Shown here piece after piece: positions 26,090-35,166 of a stretch of DNA of 64,000 nt. Numbering within the stretch: position 1 is the first letter of the stretch; each line of letters starts with the position of its first letter. Below the pieces are notes generated by a model. That model worked only from the letters and a program-made list of their open reading frames with translations. It was not told the origin of the DNA and ran no database searches. A program made the position numbers and the translations under genes. The DNA comes from Chryseobacterium vaccae (GTDB taxonomy: Bacteria > Bacteroidota > Bacteroidia > Flavobacteriales > Weeksellaceae): contig NZ_VSWH01000001.1 of NCBI RefSeq assembly GCF_009602705.1, positions 806,001 to 870,000 of the forward strand. Reading direction: 5' to 3'.

Positions 26090-26224
26090 TTAAGGGCACT
26101 GAGAGAGGCGAATTTCACTGCATATTGTTCTATTATACCTTTCACAATAAAAGCAGTAAATTTTAGGCTGTCCTCCGTACACGGCTTTCAGATCTGTTTT
26201 TGTCAATTTTTTTAAGTTTTTCAT
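26090..26224 (-). CDS. Double-glycine leader peptide, bacteriocin-like
   Basis: 44 residues, ATG at 26222-26224, TAA at 26090-26092. The leader MKNLKKLTKTDLKAVYGG has the hydrophobic/charged spacing and Gly-Gly cleavage site of bacteriocin-type leaders cut by C39 peptidase transporters. Chryseobacterium genomes hold many such short proteins starting MKNLKKL. The mature part QPKIYCFYCERYNRTICS then EIRLSQCP has 26 residues with four cysteines. Cleavage and export are expected, activity is not known. No C39 transporter or modifying enzyme is nearby, so those would be encoded elsewhere. A terminator follows at 26059-26083. Confidence 0.72.
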   Translation of the reverse strand: MKNLKKLTKTDLKAVYGGQPKIYCFYCERYNRTICSEIRLSQCP

Positions 26225-26423
26225 ATTTTAAAATTTTATGATTGTTGAATTTAAAACGAATATCATTATTAATTATTACATGATACTATTCAAAAATTTC
26301 ATTATTTATAGATTTTAATAAAAAAATGTAGCATTTAAAGCATAAATCGATGATAAAAAATCATTTGGTTTTAATTCCCTATCTTTAAAGCACCTAACAA
26401 TCACACATCAATACAAAATTAAT

Positions 26424-26912
26424 ATGGAAATTATTACACCCAAGGGAGCTCATATCGGGCAAATGGACTCTATCAGTAAAGCCAGGATCGGAAATTCTCT
26501 TATTGAAGGCAGCGATGACATCATCCATTACAATAAGGGAGTATGCCACGATGCCGTAGGTTATACAATGTATATGCTGGGAGCCAAAATTACTCCAGAT
26601 GAACTTACGATGTATAGCGGACAGGGCTGGCTGAAGAAATTCAACTATCCTGAAGGAGAAAAATGGGACGGCTACTCTGTTATTCCCAAAGGAAAAGCAA
26701 TCGGTTTTTACAGATTAAAAGATAAAACATGGTTTCATTCTGCTTTAAGTACCGGAAACGGAGCCGAAATCCGGTCTGTAAATGGTTTTAAACTGGGAAC
26801 AACCTGGTCGGTTCCGGCCGATATGAAATGGGTTCTGGGCAAACGCAATACTGAGGATGGAACCTTTAATTATGACGGTACAAAAATAGAGGTTTATATT
26901 TCTTCTTTGTAA
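26424..26912 (+). CDS. Possible cysteine hydrolase, unknown family
   Basis: 162 residues, no signal peptide or membrane segment. A cysteine at the start of a predicted helix, NKGVCHDAVGYTMYMLG (Cys about 41), and a histidine before a strand, TWFHSALSTGNGAEIRS, are spaced like the Cys-His pair of papain/NlpC-like folds. The rest is beta-rich with SVPADMKWVLGKRN. I do not recognise the family. If the fold is right it could be an amidase, protease or toxin domain; nothing near it is a clear immunity protein. A leader of about 200 bp and a dedicated terminator make it a single-gene unit. Confidence 0.6.
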   Translation: MEIITPKGAHIGQMDSISKARIGNSLIEGSDDIIHYNKGVCHDAVGYTMYMLGAKITPDELTMYSGQGWLKKFNYPEGEKWDGYSVIPKGKAIGFYRLKDKTWFHSALSTGNGAEIRSVNGFKLGTTWSVPADMKWVLGKRNTEDGTFNYDGTKIEVYISSL

Positions 26913-26930
26913 CTTCAGAATTGGATATAA

Positions 26931-26962
26931 AAAAGAATCTGCTTTTCAGGGCAGATTCTTTT
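26931..26962. terminator. Terminator between converging genes (26424 and uvrA)
   Basis: AAAAGAATCTGC at 26931-26942 pairs perfectly with GCAGATTCTTTT at 26951-26962 across 8 nt. A- and T-rich flanks allow use in both directions. Confidence 0.88.
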
Positions 26963-26981
26963 ATATTTTAAGTGAGACCTT

Positions 26982-29810
26982 CTACAATTCCCTTTTCAGA
27001 AACTTCCCAGTCAGACTTTTCTTAGACTTCACAATTTCCTCGGGAGTTCCCTGGGCTACGATCTGCCCGCCGTGTTTTCCGCCTTCAGGACCTACGTCAA
27101 TAATATGGTCAGCTAATTTGATCACATCCATATTATGTTCGATGATAATGAATGAGTTTCCTAATTCCACCAATTGATTAATAGCATCCATCAGGATCTT
27201 TACATCTTCAAAATGAAGTCCGGTTGTAGGTTCATCAAGAATGTATAACGTATTTCCGGTCTGTCTTTTGGAGAGTTCGGTAGCCAGCTTGATACGCTGT
27301 GCTTCTCCTCCTGAAAGCGTTGTAGACTGCTGTCCCAGCGTAATGTATCCTAAACCAACATCCTGAAGAGTCTTTACTTTAGCAAAGATCTTAGGAATTG
27401 GCTGGAAGAATTCTACAGCTTCATCAATAGTCATATCCAGAACATCAGAAATTGATTTTCCTTTGTAACGAACTTCGAGAGTTTCTCTGTTGAAACGTTT
27501 TCCGTTGCAGGTTTCACAGTGTACATACACATCCGGAAGGAAATTCATTTCAATGACTTTAAGTCCGCCCCCCTGGCATGTTTCACATCTTCCGCCTTTC
27601 ACGTTGAAAGAGAACCTTCCCGGCTTATAGCCACGGATCTTACTTTCCGGAAGCTCAGCAAAAAGGTTTCTGATATCGGTGAACATTCCTGTGTAGGTTG
27701 CAGGATTTGAACGTGGTGTTCTTCCGATCGGCGTCTGGTCTACATCTACAATTTTGTCGATATTCTCAAGACCTTCAATTTTTTTATACGGAAGAGGTTC
27801 CTGAACAGCTCTGTAGAAGTGTTTATTCAGAATCGGGTACAATGTTCCGTTAATCAGGGAGGATTTTCCGCTTCCTGAAATTCCGGTTACCACCACCAGT
27901 TTGCCTAAAGGAACATCCAGGGTTACATTTTTCAGGTTATTTCCTGTAGCTCCTTTTAATACTATATTTTTTCCGCTTCCTGCTCTTCTTTCAGCGGGAA
28001 TTTCTATTTTTCTTTTTCCATTGATATACTGTGCGGTGATGGTATCTGCCTTCAGCAAATCTTTCGGTTTCCCCTGCCAAAGTATTTCTCCTCCGAATTT
28101 TCCGGCCCTTGGACCAATATCCAGTACCTCATCAGCTTCAAGGATCATATCTTTATCATGTTCTACCACCAACACGGAGTTTCCAATATCTCTAAGGTTT
28201 TTCAGTGAGCTGATCAATCTTTCATTATCTCTCTGGTGCAGCCCGATACTTGGTTCATCCAGAATATACAGTACGTTAACCAGCTGAGAACCGATCTGTG
28301 TAGCAAGGCGGATCCTTTGGGATTCTCCACCGGAAAGGGTTTTAGAACTTCTGCTTAAGCTCAGGTAATCCAATCCTACATCCAGAAGGAACTGAAGGCG
28401 GGTTTCTATTTCTTTTAAGATCTCGTGGGCAATGATCTTATTTTTTTCTGAAAACTTATCCTTTACATCAGCCAGCCAGTCTTTCAGATCTGCTAAGCTT
28501 AAAGCATTAACCTCAGCAATATTTTTTCCATCTATTTTAAAACTCAGACTTGAAGGCTGAAGACGTGTCCCATGGCATTCAGGACATATTTCCTCTGTCG
28601 TGAAGTGTCTTTCTAACAATACGGCTTCATAAGATTCTCTTTCTTCAATGATCTCTTCCATAAAAGAAATCAAACCATCAAAGCTGATCTTTATTTTCTT
28701 GGTAATTCCTGCGTATTTAAGATCTTTGTTGAATTCCTTATGACATCCGTTATAGATATAATCCAGCGCTTCTTCAGGAATATCCTGCATAGGCGTTGTC
28801 ATACTTAAGCCAAAAATTTCAAGGATATTTTTAATCTGTGACAGGATCCATTTGTTCGATTTAATATCTTCCAGCGGCAATAATCCTCCCTGATTAATGG
28901 AAAGCTTAGGATTTTCCACAAAGTAATCGGTATTGATCTTTTTGATCATTCCCAGTCCTTTACAATCTGGGCAGCTTCCTTTCGGAGAATTGAACGAGAA
29001 CGTATTCGGTTCCGGCAGTGCCAGTGAATGTCCTGTTTCAGCATCCATCAGGTTTTTTGAAAAATATTCAATATCTGTACTTCCCAGTTTCTGAATACCG
29101 ATAATCCCCTCACCCATTTCCATCGCGGTACGGAGTGATTTTTCCATCCTTCCTTCTGAGGCATTTTCACCGATAATCCAACGGTCTATCACAATATCAA
29201 TATCGTGGGTTTTATAACGATCCAGTTTCAGGTCGTATTCTATATCCTGTAATTCTCCGTCAATTCTTGCCTGCCCGTATCCTTTTTTGGCCATCTGAAC
29301 AAAAAGTTCGTGGTAATGTCCTTTTCGGGAACGTACAACAGGAGCCAGAAGCATTATTTTTTCACCTTTATAGTTTTCCTTGATTGTTTCCAGAATCTGT
29401 TCTTCCGTATAGCTTACCAGTTTTTTTCCTGTGGATAAGGAATAAGCATCAGAAACTCTCGCATACAAAAGACGCAGGAAATCATAAAGCTCGGTAACTG
29501 TTCCTACTGTTGAACGTGGATTTTTATTGGTGGTTTTCTGTTCAATGGCAATCACGGGAGAAAGTCCTTCAATTTTATCTACATCAGGTCTTTCCAGCCC
29601 GCCCAAGAACTGTCGTGCATAAGCCGAAAATGTTTCGATATAACGGCGCTGCCCTTCTGCAAAGATGGTATCAAAAGCCAATGAAGATTTTCCGCTTCCG
29701 GAAAGCCCGGTAATAACAACCAGTTCATTTCGCGGAATTTTGACATTAATATTTTTCAGATTGTGTTCACGTGCTCCGTAAACTTCTATATATTCTGTTG
29801 ATTTACTCAT
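26982..29810 (-). CDS. uvrA: Excinuclease ABC subunit A
   Basis: 942 residues. It has two ABC ATPase modules: Walker [15 protein letters not shown] near the start and [10 protein letters not shown] in the second half. Signature [14 protein letters not shown] and [15 protein letters not shown] precede the Walker B pairs [12 protein letters not shown] and [12 protein letters not shown]. Zinc modules [17 protein letters not shown] and CETCQGGG with CETCNGKRF complete the UvrA plan. It scans DNA for bulky damage with UvrB in nucleotide excision repair. Its promoter probably uses the -7 box at 29846-29853. Confidence 0.97.
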   Translation of the reverse strand: MSKSTEYIEVYGAREHNLKNINVKIPRNELVVITGLSGSGKSSLAFDTIFAEGQRRYIETFSAYARQFLGGLERPDVDKIEGLSPVIAIEQKTTNKNPRSTVGTVTELYDFLRLLYARVSDAYSLSTGKKLVSYTEEQILETIKENYKGEKIMLLAPVVRSRKGHYHELFVQMAKKGYGQARIDGELQDIEYDLKLDRYKTHDIDIVIDRWIIGENASEGRMEKSLRTAMEMGEGIIGIQKLGSTDIEYFSKNLMDAETGHSLALPEPNTFSFNSPKGSCPDCKGLGMIKKINTDYFVENPKLSINQGGLLPLEDIKSNKWILSQIKNILEIFGLSMTTPMQDIPEEALDYIYNGCHKEFNKDLKYAGITKKIKISFDGLISFMEEIIEERESYEAVLLERHFTTEEICPECHGTRLQPSSLSFKIDGKNIAEVNALSLADLKDWLADVKDKFSEKNKIIAHEILKEIETRLQFLLDVGLDYLSLSRSSKTLSGGESQRIRLATQIGSQLVNVLYILDEPSIGLHQRDNERLISSLKNLRDIGNSVLVVEHDKDMILEADEVLDIGPRAGKFGGEILWQGKPKDLLKADTITAQYINGKRKIEIPAERRAGSGKNIVLKGATGNNLKNVTLDVPLGKLVVVTGISGSGKSSLINGTLYPILNKHFYRAVQEPLPYKKIEGLENIDKIVDVDQTPIGRTPRSNPATYTGMFTDIRNLFAELPESKIRGYKPGRFSFNVKGGRCETCQGGGLKVIEMNFLPDVYVHCETCNGKRFNRETLEVRYKGKSISDVLDMTIDEAVEFFQPIPKIFAKVKTLQDVGLGYITLGQQSTTLSGGEAQRIKLATELSKRQTGNTLYILDEPTTGLHFEDVKILMDAINQLVELGNSFIIIEHNMDVIKLADHIIDVGPEGGKHGGQIVAQGTPEEIVKSKKSLTGKFLKREL

Positions 29811-29845
29811 AATCTGGAGTGATTCTACCTGAAAATCACGATGTG

Positions 29846-29853
29846 CAAAATTA
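29846..29853 (-). promoter_or_regulatory. Candidate -7 box of the uvrA promoter
   Basis: On the minus strand TAATTTTG fits TAnnTTTG, 36 bp before the uvrA ATG. The nearest -33-like TTG is only 12 bp upstream, shorter than usual, so the call is tentative. Confidence 0.45.
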
Positions 29854-29986
29854 CGGAATTTTATGCAATTGTATAAACCGGAAAGTTTTATTAAAGTTTA
29901 ATTTTAGTTAAATTTTTTAAGTTACAATTTCTATCTCACGGAATCACGCCTGTAAGGGATAAATGGAGTTATTTTTCAGTTTCTGT

Positions 29987-31111
29987 TTAATATACTTTGA
30001 TCAGGCATACGTAATTTTTTAATACTTTGACCTGATCCTGTAGTTCACTGGTTGAAAGTTTAGAAGTAGACAGAACAGCCTCTTTTTTTGAAATTTTTCT
30101 ATATAAATTGAGTAAGTAAAAAGATTTTAAAGCATAATTTACATTCTCCGTTTTGGTTCCGGCAGCTTTTAATTTAGCGGTTGTTATCCCCACTATATTA
30201 CCATCTCTATTAAAGAGCGGACCACCACTATTTCCTGGCTGTAGCGGAACGGAAATCTGATAATAACGCTCATCATCGGCAATACCGGATGTGGCACTGA
30301 TAATACCGTCAGTAACTTTATAATTACTTCCCATGATATCATTTAAAGGATACCCCAGCGTAAAAACCCTTGAGCCGACCTCCTGGGTCTGTTCAATGCT
30401 GTATGGAATAGTTTCCAGGTTTTTAAATTTACTGTCTGTTATCTTCAGCAATGCAACATCATTAGGTGAATCAGCGATTAATAGTTGGGCTTTATAAGTA
30501 GATACCCCGGATTTATAGTTTACCGTAACTTCAATATCAGACGCATCTGCTACAACATGGGCGTTGGTGGCAATAATCCCAGTTGTGGTTAAAAAAAATC
30601 CACTACCCGATGCTATTGAATTATCTTTTTTAAAAATAGTTTCGTTTCCGGCAACAGGGTATGTTTTAATAAAATAATCGAGGCGTTTGCGCAGCGTTTT
30701 GGTGTCTTTTAGTTCTATTGAAAGTAAAGTTTCGCTTTCCATATCTACATTCGAAAAGGTTTCGTAGGGTGTTTTATCACTCATATACCATTTAGTAGAA
30801 TACATTCCCTTTACAGCACCGGGTTCAAATACAGCTTTAACCTCTCCGGTTTTCCATCCGGGTACTTCGGTTTCAAGAATAATGGCTTTATATACAGAAC
30901 CATCTTTTATAATTCCTATTTTGTAATGTGGCATACCATCCCGCTGATAGCTTTTATAAATACCTTCTATTGGGTCGAACTTTCGGGATGACATCGCAGC
31001 TCTGATGGATTCGTCTGTCCATTTCGTAAGTTCTGTTATGTTCTCTGCATGCTGAGCTGATACTATAAACGAATAAAGCAGGAACAATAACAATAGAATC
31101 TTATTTTTCAT
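29987..31111 (-). CDS. Exported trypsin-like serine protease
   Basis: 374 residues. MKNKILLLLFLLYSFIVSAQ is a signal peptide. Residues about 20-150 are a domain with no recognised family (IRAAMSSRKFDPIEGIYKS, VFEPGAVKGMYSTKWYM). Residues about 168-350 form an S1/HtrA-like chymotrypsin fold with the triad His185 (ATNAHVV), Asp218 (SPNDVAL) and Ser295 (PGNSGGPLF). No PDZ domain follows. It probably works in the periplasm or outside the cell. It is a lone gene, 63 bp beyond a lipoprotein gene on the same strand. Confidence 0.88.
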   Translation of the reverse strand: MKNKILLLLFLLYSFIVSAQHAENITELTKWTDESIRAAMSSRKFDPIEGIYKSYQRDGMPHYKIGIIKDGSVYKAIILETEVPGWKTGEVKAVFEPGAVKGMYSTKWYMSDKTPYETFSNVDMESETLLSIELKDTKTLRKRLDYFIKTYPVAGNETIFKKDNSIASGSGFFLTTTGIIATNAHVVADASDIEVTVNYKSGVSTYKAQLLIADSPNDVALLKITDSKFKNLETIPYSIEQTQEVGSRVFTLGYPLNDIMGSNYKVTDGIISATSGIADDERYYQISVPLQPGNSGGPLFNRDGNIVGITTAKLKAAGTKTENVNYALKSFYLLNLYRKISKKEAVLSTSKLSTSELQDQVKVLKNYVCLIKVY

Positions 31112-31174
31112 TCGTAAATTTTTAGTTTATACTTCGGTAAGACAAAGGATAAAATCCAAAACAACTGTTTTTTG

Positions 31175-31600
31175 CTAACGGGTCAGAATATAAGTCTGTT
31201 TGTAGGTTGTATTTCCTTCAGTTGCAGTATTACTGAATGTAAATTTGTTTTGGGTCAGTTCCAGGATTTTATGTTCCTTTTCCCATAAAATCATCGTGTT
31301 ATTGACCTTCAATTCATAGGAGTATTCTGCTTCCCCCTCGGCATTCGTCTTTACTCTTCCGTTGGCAAAAAATTCAAAATAAATATTATGAGGATCATTG
31401 CTGATGATTTCAGGAGGCTGATTCCCTACTGTTGTTTCTTCTATAAATTCCACTAAATTCCAGTAGCCCAGTATTTTTTGCTGCGTCACTGATATCATGT
31501 CATCTTCATCATCTCCTGAACTGCTTTTCTGACAGCCAAAAGTGGCCATTAAAACGGCTAGTGACAATAGCAGGATGGGTAAAAATTTATTTGTTTTCAT
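31175..31600 (-). CDS. Lipocalin-like lipoprotein, paralogue A
   Basis: 141 residues. The signal MKTNKFLPILLLSLAVLMATFGC leads to a lipidated cysteine near 23, followed by a Ser/Asp-rich linker. ILGYWNLVEFIEETTVG, YFEFFANGRVKT and ILELTQNKFTF form the beta-strand pattern of lipocalin-like domains, ending GNTTYKQTYILTR. It is a tandem paralogue of the next gene and 24 bp from it, likely one transcript. Ligand unknown. Confidence 0.72.
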   Translation of the reverse strand: MKTNKFLPILLLSLAVLMATFGCQKSSSGDDEDDMISVTQQKILGYWNLVEFIEETTVGNQPPEIISNDPHNIYFEFFANGRVKTNAEGEAEYSYELKVNNTMILWEKEHKILELTQNKFTFSNTATEGNTTYKQTYILTR

Positions 31601-31623
31601 ATCTGTTCAATTGTATGTTCATA

Positions 31624-32031
31624 TTATCTGCCCAGGTTATAGGTTTGTTTACTGGTATAATTGGCATTTGCTTTTACAAATTCAAAAACCAGTTTTTGCT
31701 GGGTAAGTTCTTTTATAACACAGACATCGTTATTAATTTTAAGGGTGGTTTCGTTTTCAATGCTGTAAGGTTCTATCTGCTCTTCATTTCCACCTAAAGC
31801 ATAGTATATATTTCCATCATTACGAAAATCAAAATAGTCGCCTTCCGCACCCGGTTTCGTCACGATATCAACAGGTTCCGAAGGTCTTGTAGTTTCAGTT
31901 ACTAACGAAATGAATTTCCATTTACCCAGTATTCTTTCTTTTGCGGGGGCTTCTGAAGAATCTTCTCTGGAGCAGCCTGCTGTAATACCGAGTGATATTA
32001 TTGTAAGCAGGATTAATATTGCTTTTTTCAT
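31624..32031 (-). CDS. Lipocalin-like lipoprotein, paralogue B
   Basis: 135 residues from the ATG at 32029-32031; the longer frame to 32178 has no signal. MKKAILILLTIISLGITAGCSR gives the lipobox (Cys20). ILGKWKFISLVTETTRP, YFDFRNDGNIYYAL and VIKELTQQKLVFEFV match paralogue A strand by strand, and both end in a Tyr-Thr/Lys-Gln-Thr-Tyr motif (NYTSKQTYNLGR here). The pair probably arose by duplication. Confidence 0.72.
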   Translation of the reverse strand: MKKAILILLTIISLGITAGCSREDSSEAPAKERILGKWKFISLVTETTRPSEPVDIVTKPGAEGDYFDFRNDGNIYYALGGNEEQIEPYSIENETTLKINNDVCVIKELTQQKLVFEFVKANANYTSKQTYNLGR

Positions 32032-32321
32032 AGTGTTAAAATTTAAAATCAAGACTATTATTTCTCTTACAAAGATGATGTCTGATGGATAAATTTTCCA
32101 ACAAAAGAGATCTACAAAACATCTACAATCACAGATAAACGCTTTATAAAGAATATACAGCCCTATTTCTACTCTCATTCAGGATTATTTCAACGATGGA
32201 AACATACCTGTAATTAAATGAACAAATTGTATTTTTGTTTTATTCAGTATGATGAAATTCATTGAATCTGAATTAAGGTTAAGGTATAGCTTCCTTAAAC
32301 CACTACGCCAAATCAAGCATT

Positions 32322-34142
32322 ATGAAGCATCCTATAAAGTTCATAATTATTCTGTTCCTGTTTTTCGCCGGACCTGATAAGGTTCGCTCACAATCTATCA
32401 TGGTTGATTCTTTGAAAAGCCTGCTCCGAAACCCGGGACTGAAACCGGAGAAGAAAGCAATGGCTCTTTCTCATCTTGGCCGTAACATCTATGAAACAGA
32501 TCTTCCATCTGCCTTGAACTCCGCCAATGAAGCACTGAAACTAAGTCGCCAATTTTCTGACGGCCAGTACAGCGCTTTCGCTCTGGCTACATTAACGTAT
32601 CTGAATGTACAACGGGACAGTTTGGTGCTGGCTCAAAAAAATATTGACAGTGCTTTAATTTATACGGCAAAATCCACAAACAGAGTGGTCAACGGATATG
32701 TGTGGCTCCGAAAAGGATGGCTTGAATACACGGTTAATAACACTCCGAAAGCTACGGCCAGCTTTTTTAAAGCCCTGCAACTGCTTGAAGGCCAGAAAGC
32801 ATATGCTTATGAGAGTCTTGTCTATCATTATTTAGCGAGTATTTATGCCGATTTAAAAGATCCTGAAAAATTGAAGAAATACACCCATCTGAGCCTGAAA
32901 TTCGCTAACCAATCCCGGGAACCGGATATCATCTGCAATGCTTATCTGGCCACAGGGTCTTCATTTTTACAGGGTTTCAGAAAAAATCCCTCAGAAAAAA
33001 AACTGCTTGATTCTGCTCTTCTCTACAATCAGAAAGTGCTGCAGCTTGCACAGGCACAACCCAGAAGGATTGTTAACCATATCAACATAGCCGCTGCAGC
33101 TTTAAATACAGCCAATATTTATTGGGAGTTCTTTCCAAAAGAGTATAAAGACAAAGCTCAAAATTATATTAACCAGGCTTTAACCATTGCCCGAAAAACC
33201 AGGCATGAAGAAGTGATTGCGAATTGTTATGGAATCTTAAGCGAATATGCCCTGGCAGAGGGTAATTATGCAGAGGCAGAAAGACTGTTCCTGTCTGGAT
33301 TTTCTGAGGTAGAAAACAGTCTGGGCAGCAGTATTGGGGTGAAAGCTTCCATGATGAAGGGGCTTGCAACCGTAGCTGAGAAAAGCGGTGATCAGATCAA
33401 AGCATTAAATTACTATAAGCGGTACATGCAGTACGAAAAGGAAGCCTACAATGCTGCAAAACTGTCTATAGCCCAAAAGCTTGAAGTACGATACGAAGCA
33501 GAAAAGAAAGAAAAAGAACTTGCAACGCTGCAGGAAAGGGCCACTTTTAACAGAAAACTTAATTTTATTTCTATCGGCCTGATCATAGCGGGTTTTCTTA
33601 CCCTTGTATTCATTTTCCGTTCTTATCATTTCCGTTTAAAATCCTCTATTCAACAGCAGAAACTGCGTGCTGAGGAAGCCGCCCGCCTAAAGGCTGAGCA
33701 GGAACTGCTGGAGGAAAGACAGGATAAATTACAAAAAGAACTGCTGGCGGGCAGCTTACAGATGGAACAAAAAAATGATCTTTTACAAACGATGCGGGAC
33801 AAATTAGCAGATCAGCAGGAAAACGGGATGCTCAAAAACCAGATAGAGCGCATATTAAAAGAAGATCTACGGATGGACGAAGATTTTGAGCATGCCAAAG
33901 CCAGCCTCACCAACATACACCCGGAATTTTTTAACCGATTGCAGCAACAAGCCAATAATAAGCTTACCCGGCTGGATTTGAAACACTGTACTTACATACT
34001 CATGGGGTTTTCCAATAAGGAAATTGCCAATCGTTTGGGTGTGGACCCTAAAAGCATTATCATGGCAAGGTACAGGATAAAACAAAAATTAAATCTCGAC
34101 AAAGAAGCCAGCCTGGATCTTTTGATACAAAAACTAAGTTGA
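32322..34142 (+). CDS. Transmembrane TPR regulator with LuxR-type DNA-binding domain
   Basis: 606 residues. A signal-anchor or signal peptide (FIIILFLFFAG) is followed by TPR-like helices at about 40-400. One membrane helix lies at 414-435 (FISIGLIIAGFLTLVFIF). A coiled coil spans about 440-512, and residues 550-606 form a LuxR-type HTH: LDLKHCTYILMGFSNKEIANRLGVDPKSI (in pieces GFSNKEIANRLGVDPKSI). The TPR part is thus outside and the HTH inside, a one-component sensor layout known in Bacteroidota. The target genes are unknown; the divergent lipoprotein pair is the natural first guess. Confidence 0.85.
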   Translation: MKHPIKFIIILFLFFAGPDKVRSQSIMVDSLKSLLRNPGLKPEKKAMALSHLGRNIYETDLPSALNSANEALKLSRQFSDGQYSAFALATLTYLNVQRDSLVLAQKNIDSALIYTAKSTNRVVNGYVWLRKGWLEYTVNNTPKATASFFKALQLLEGQKAYAYESLVYHYLASIYADLKDPEKLKKYTHLSLKFANQSREPDIICNAYLATGSSFLQGFRKNPSEKKLLDSALLYNQKVLQLAQAQPRRIVNHINIAAAALNTANIYWEFFPKEYKDKAQNYINQALTIARKTRHEEVIANCYGILSEYALAEGNYAEAERLFLSGFSEVENSLGSSIGVKASMMKGLATVAEKSGDQIKALNYYKRYMQYEKEAYNAAKLSIAQKLEVRYEAEKKEKELATLQERATFNRKLNFISIGLIIAGFLTLVFIFRSYHFRLKSSIQQQKLRAEEAARLKAEQELLEERQDKLQKELLAGSLQMEQKNDLLQTMRDKLADQQENGMLKNQIERILKEDLRMDEDFEHAKASLTNIHPEFFNRLQQQANNKLTRLDLKHCTYILMGFSNKEIANRLGVDPKSIIMARYRIKQKLNLDKEASLDLLIQKLS

Positions 34143-34170
34143 AAATACCAGGCCAGGTTTTCAGATAAAA

Positions 34171-34197
34171 AAAGACTGACACACAGCGTCAGTCTTT
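34171..34197. terminator. Terminator between TPR-LuxR and DUF3829 genes
   Basis: AAAGACTGAC at 34171-34180 pairs perfectly with GTCAGTCTTT at 34188-34197 across a 7-nt loop, with A- and T-rich flanks for both strands. Confidence 0.88.
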
Positions 34198-34217
34198 CTA
34201 TAAGTTTTCTTTGATCT

Positions 34218-35150
34218 TTATTTCACAAATGAATTGTAGGCATTCAATACAGATTCATAAGAGGAATCAATCTGCTGGATATCAGTGTCTGAAATTTTCC
34301 CGGATGCTTTTGAATCCCGGATTAGTTTTCTGTAATTATCCAAAAAGCCGGATGCATTTTTATTAAATTGGTCAAACTGAGATTTTTTGTAAGAATACTG
34401 TGGATCTTTAACATTGAATTCCAGTTTTGCATTGGCTTCTGCAGCTTTAGCAAATTCATCATATTTTTTCTGGGCTTCAGCTTCGTCAAATTTTCCTGCG
34501 TATTGCTTATCAAGAACATCCAAAACAGCATCCAGTGAACTCATCACACTTTTTGAAGAAATGATGTATTCTTTCATTGGATGATCTTTAAGAACGACTG
34601 CTTCAGCTGCATCTGTTGCCGGTTTTATTTTGGTTATAATGTTTTCTCCAGCTGTAAAAAAAGCCTGTGCTTCTGTCTCCAGATCCTTTTTTATCGCTTC
34701 AGCTTTCGCTCCTTTGTCGTCTTTATAGTCTTCGGAATTCATATAAGACTGCAATTCTTCAAATTTTTTCCCTATGCTCTCTTTTTTAGCTTTATAGGTA
34801 TTAAAATCAGTTTCTATAGCTGCTTTATCCTTATCAAAACCCGAAGGCACTTCTTTGATTTTTGAAAAGCTGTGATCCATTGAACTTAATACAATGGGCA
34901 TTATCAGCACATTTTCTCCTTTTGATTTGGCTACAGCTGCATCAGCATAGTTAAGAATTCCATCAATATGCTTGGATGTGCTTTTATAGGAATCTAAAAA
35001 ATTATTATTGAAATCAATAATAGCGTTTGCATTGTCTGTACCTCCCACATCCAATACTGATTTGCCCAGTTTACTGAGGTCCTTCTTGCAGCTTATAACA
35101 GTGACTGAGGTGAAGGTCAGTGCCATGGCAAGTACGATAATCTTTTTCAT
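34218..35150 (-). CDS. DUF3829-like lipoprotein next to T6SS genes
   Basis: 310 residues from the ATG at 35148-35150, 17 bp beyond the tssF stop; a longer frame would overlap tssF. MKKIIVLAMALTFTSVTVISC is the lipoprotein signal (Cys21). The mature part is helical and charged: ANAIIDFNNNFLDSYKSTSK, IITKIKPATDAAEAVV, KKYDEFAKAAEAN and ESVLNAYNSFVK near the end, as in DUF3829 (YiiG-like) proteins. It is the last gene of the tssE-tssF unit. T6SS of this subtype needs a lipoprotein component, but whether this is one cannot be told. Confidence 0.65.
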   Translation of the reverse strand: MKKIIVLAMALTFTSVTVISCKKDLSKLGKSVLDVGGTDNANAIIDFNNNFLDSYKSTSKHIDGILNYADAAVAKSKGENVLIMPIVLSSMDHSFSKIKEVPSGFDKDKAAIETDFNTYKAKKESIGKKFEELQSYMNSEDYKDDKGAKAEAIKKDLETEAQAFFTAGENIITKIKPATDAAEAVVLKDHPMKEYIISSKSVMSSLDAVLDVLDKQYAGKFDEAEAQKKYDEFAKAAEANAKLEFNVKDPQYSYKKSQFDQFNKNASGFLDNYRKLIRDSKASGKISDTDIQQIDSSYESVLNAYNSFVK

Positions 35151-35166
35151 ATTTTTTTGTTTTGGT

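Noticed and set aside
25994..26215. 73-codon plus-strand frame after the lipoprotein gene
   Set aside because: It runs through a terminator and opposite the double-glycine peptide gene, and its product resembles no protein.
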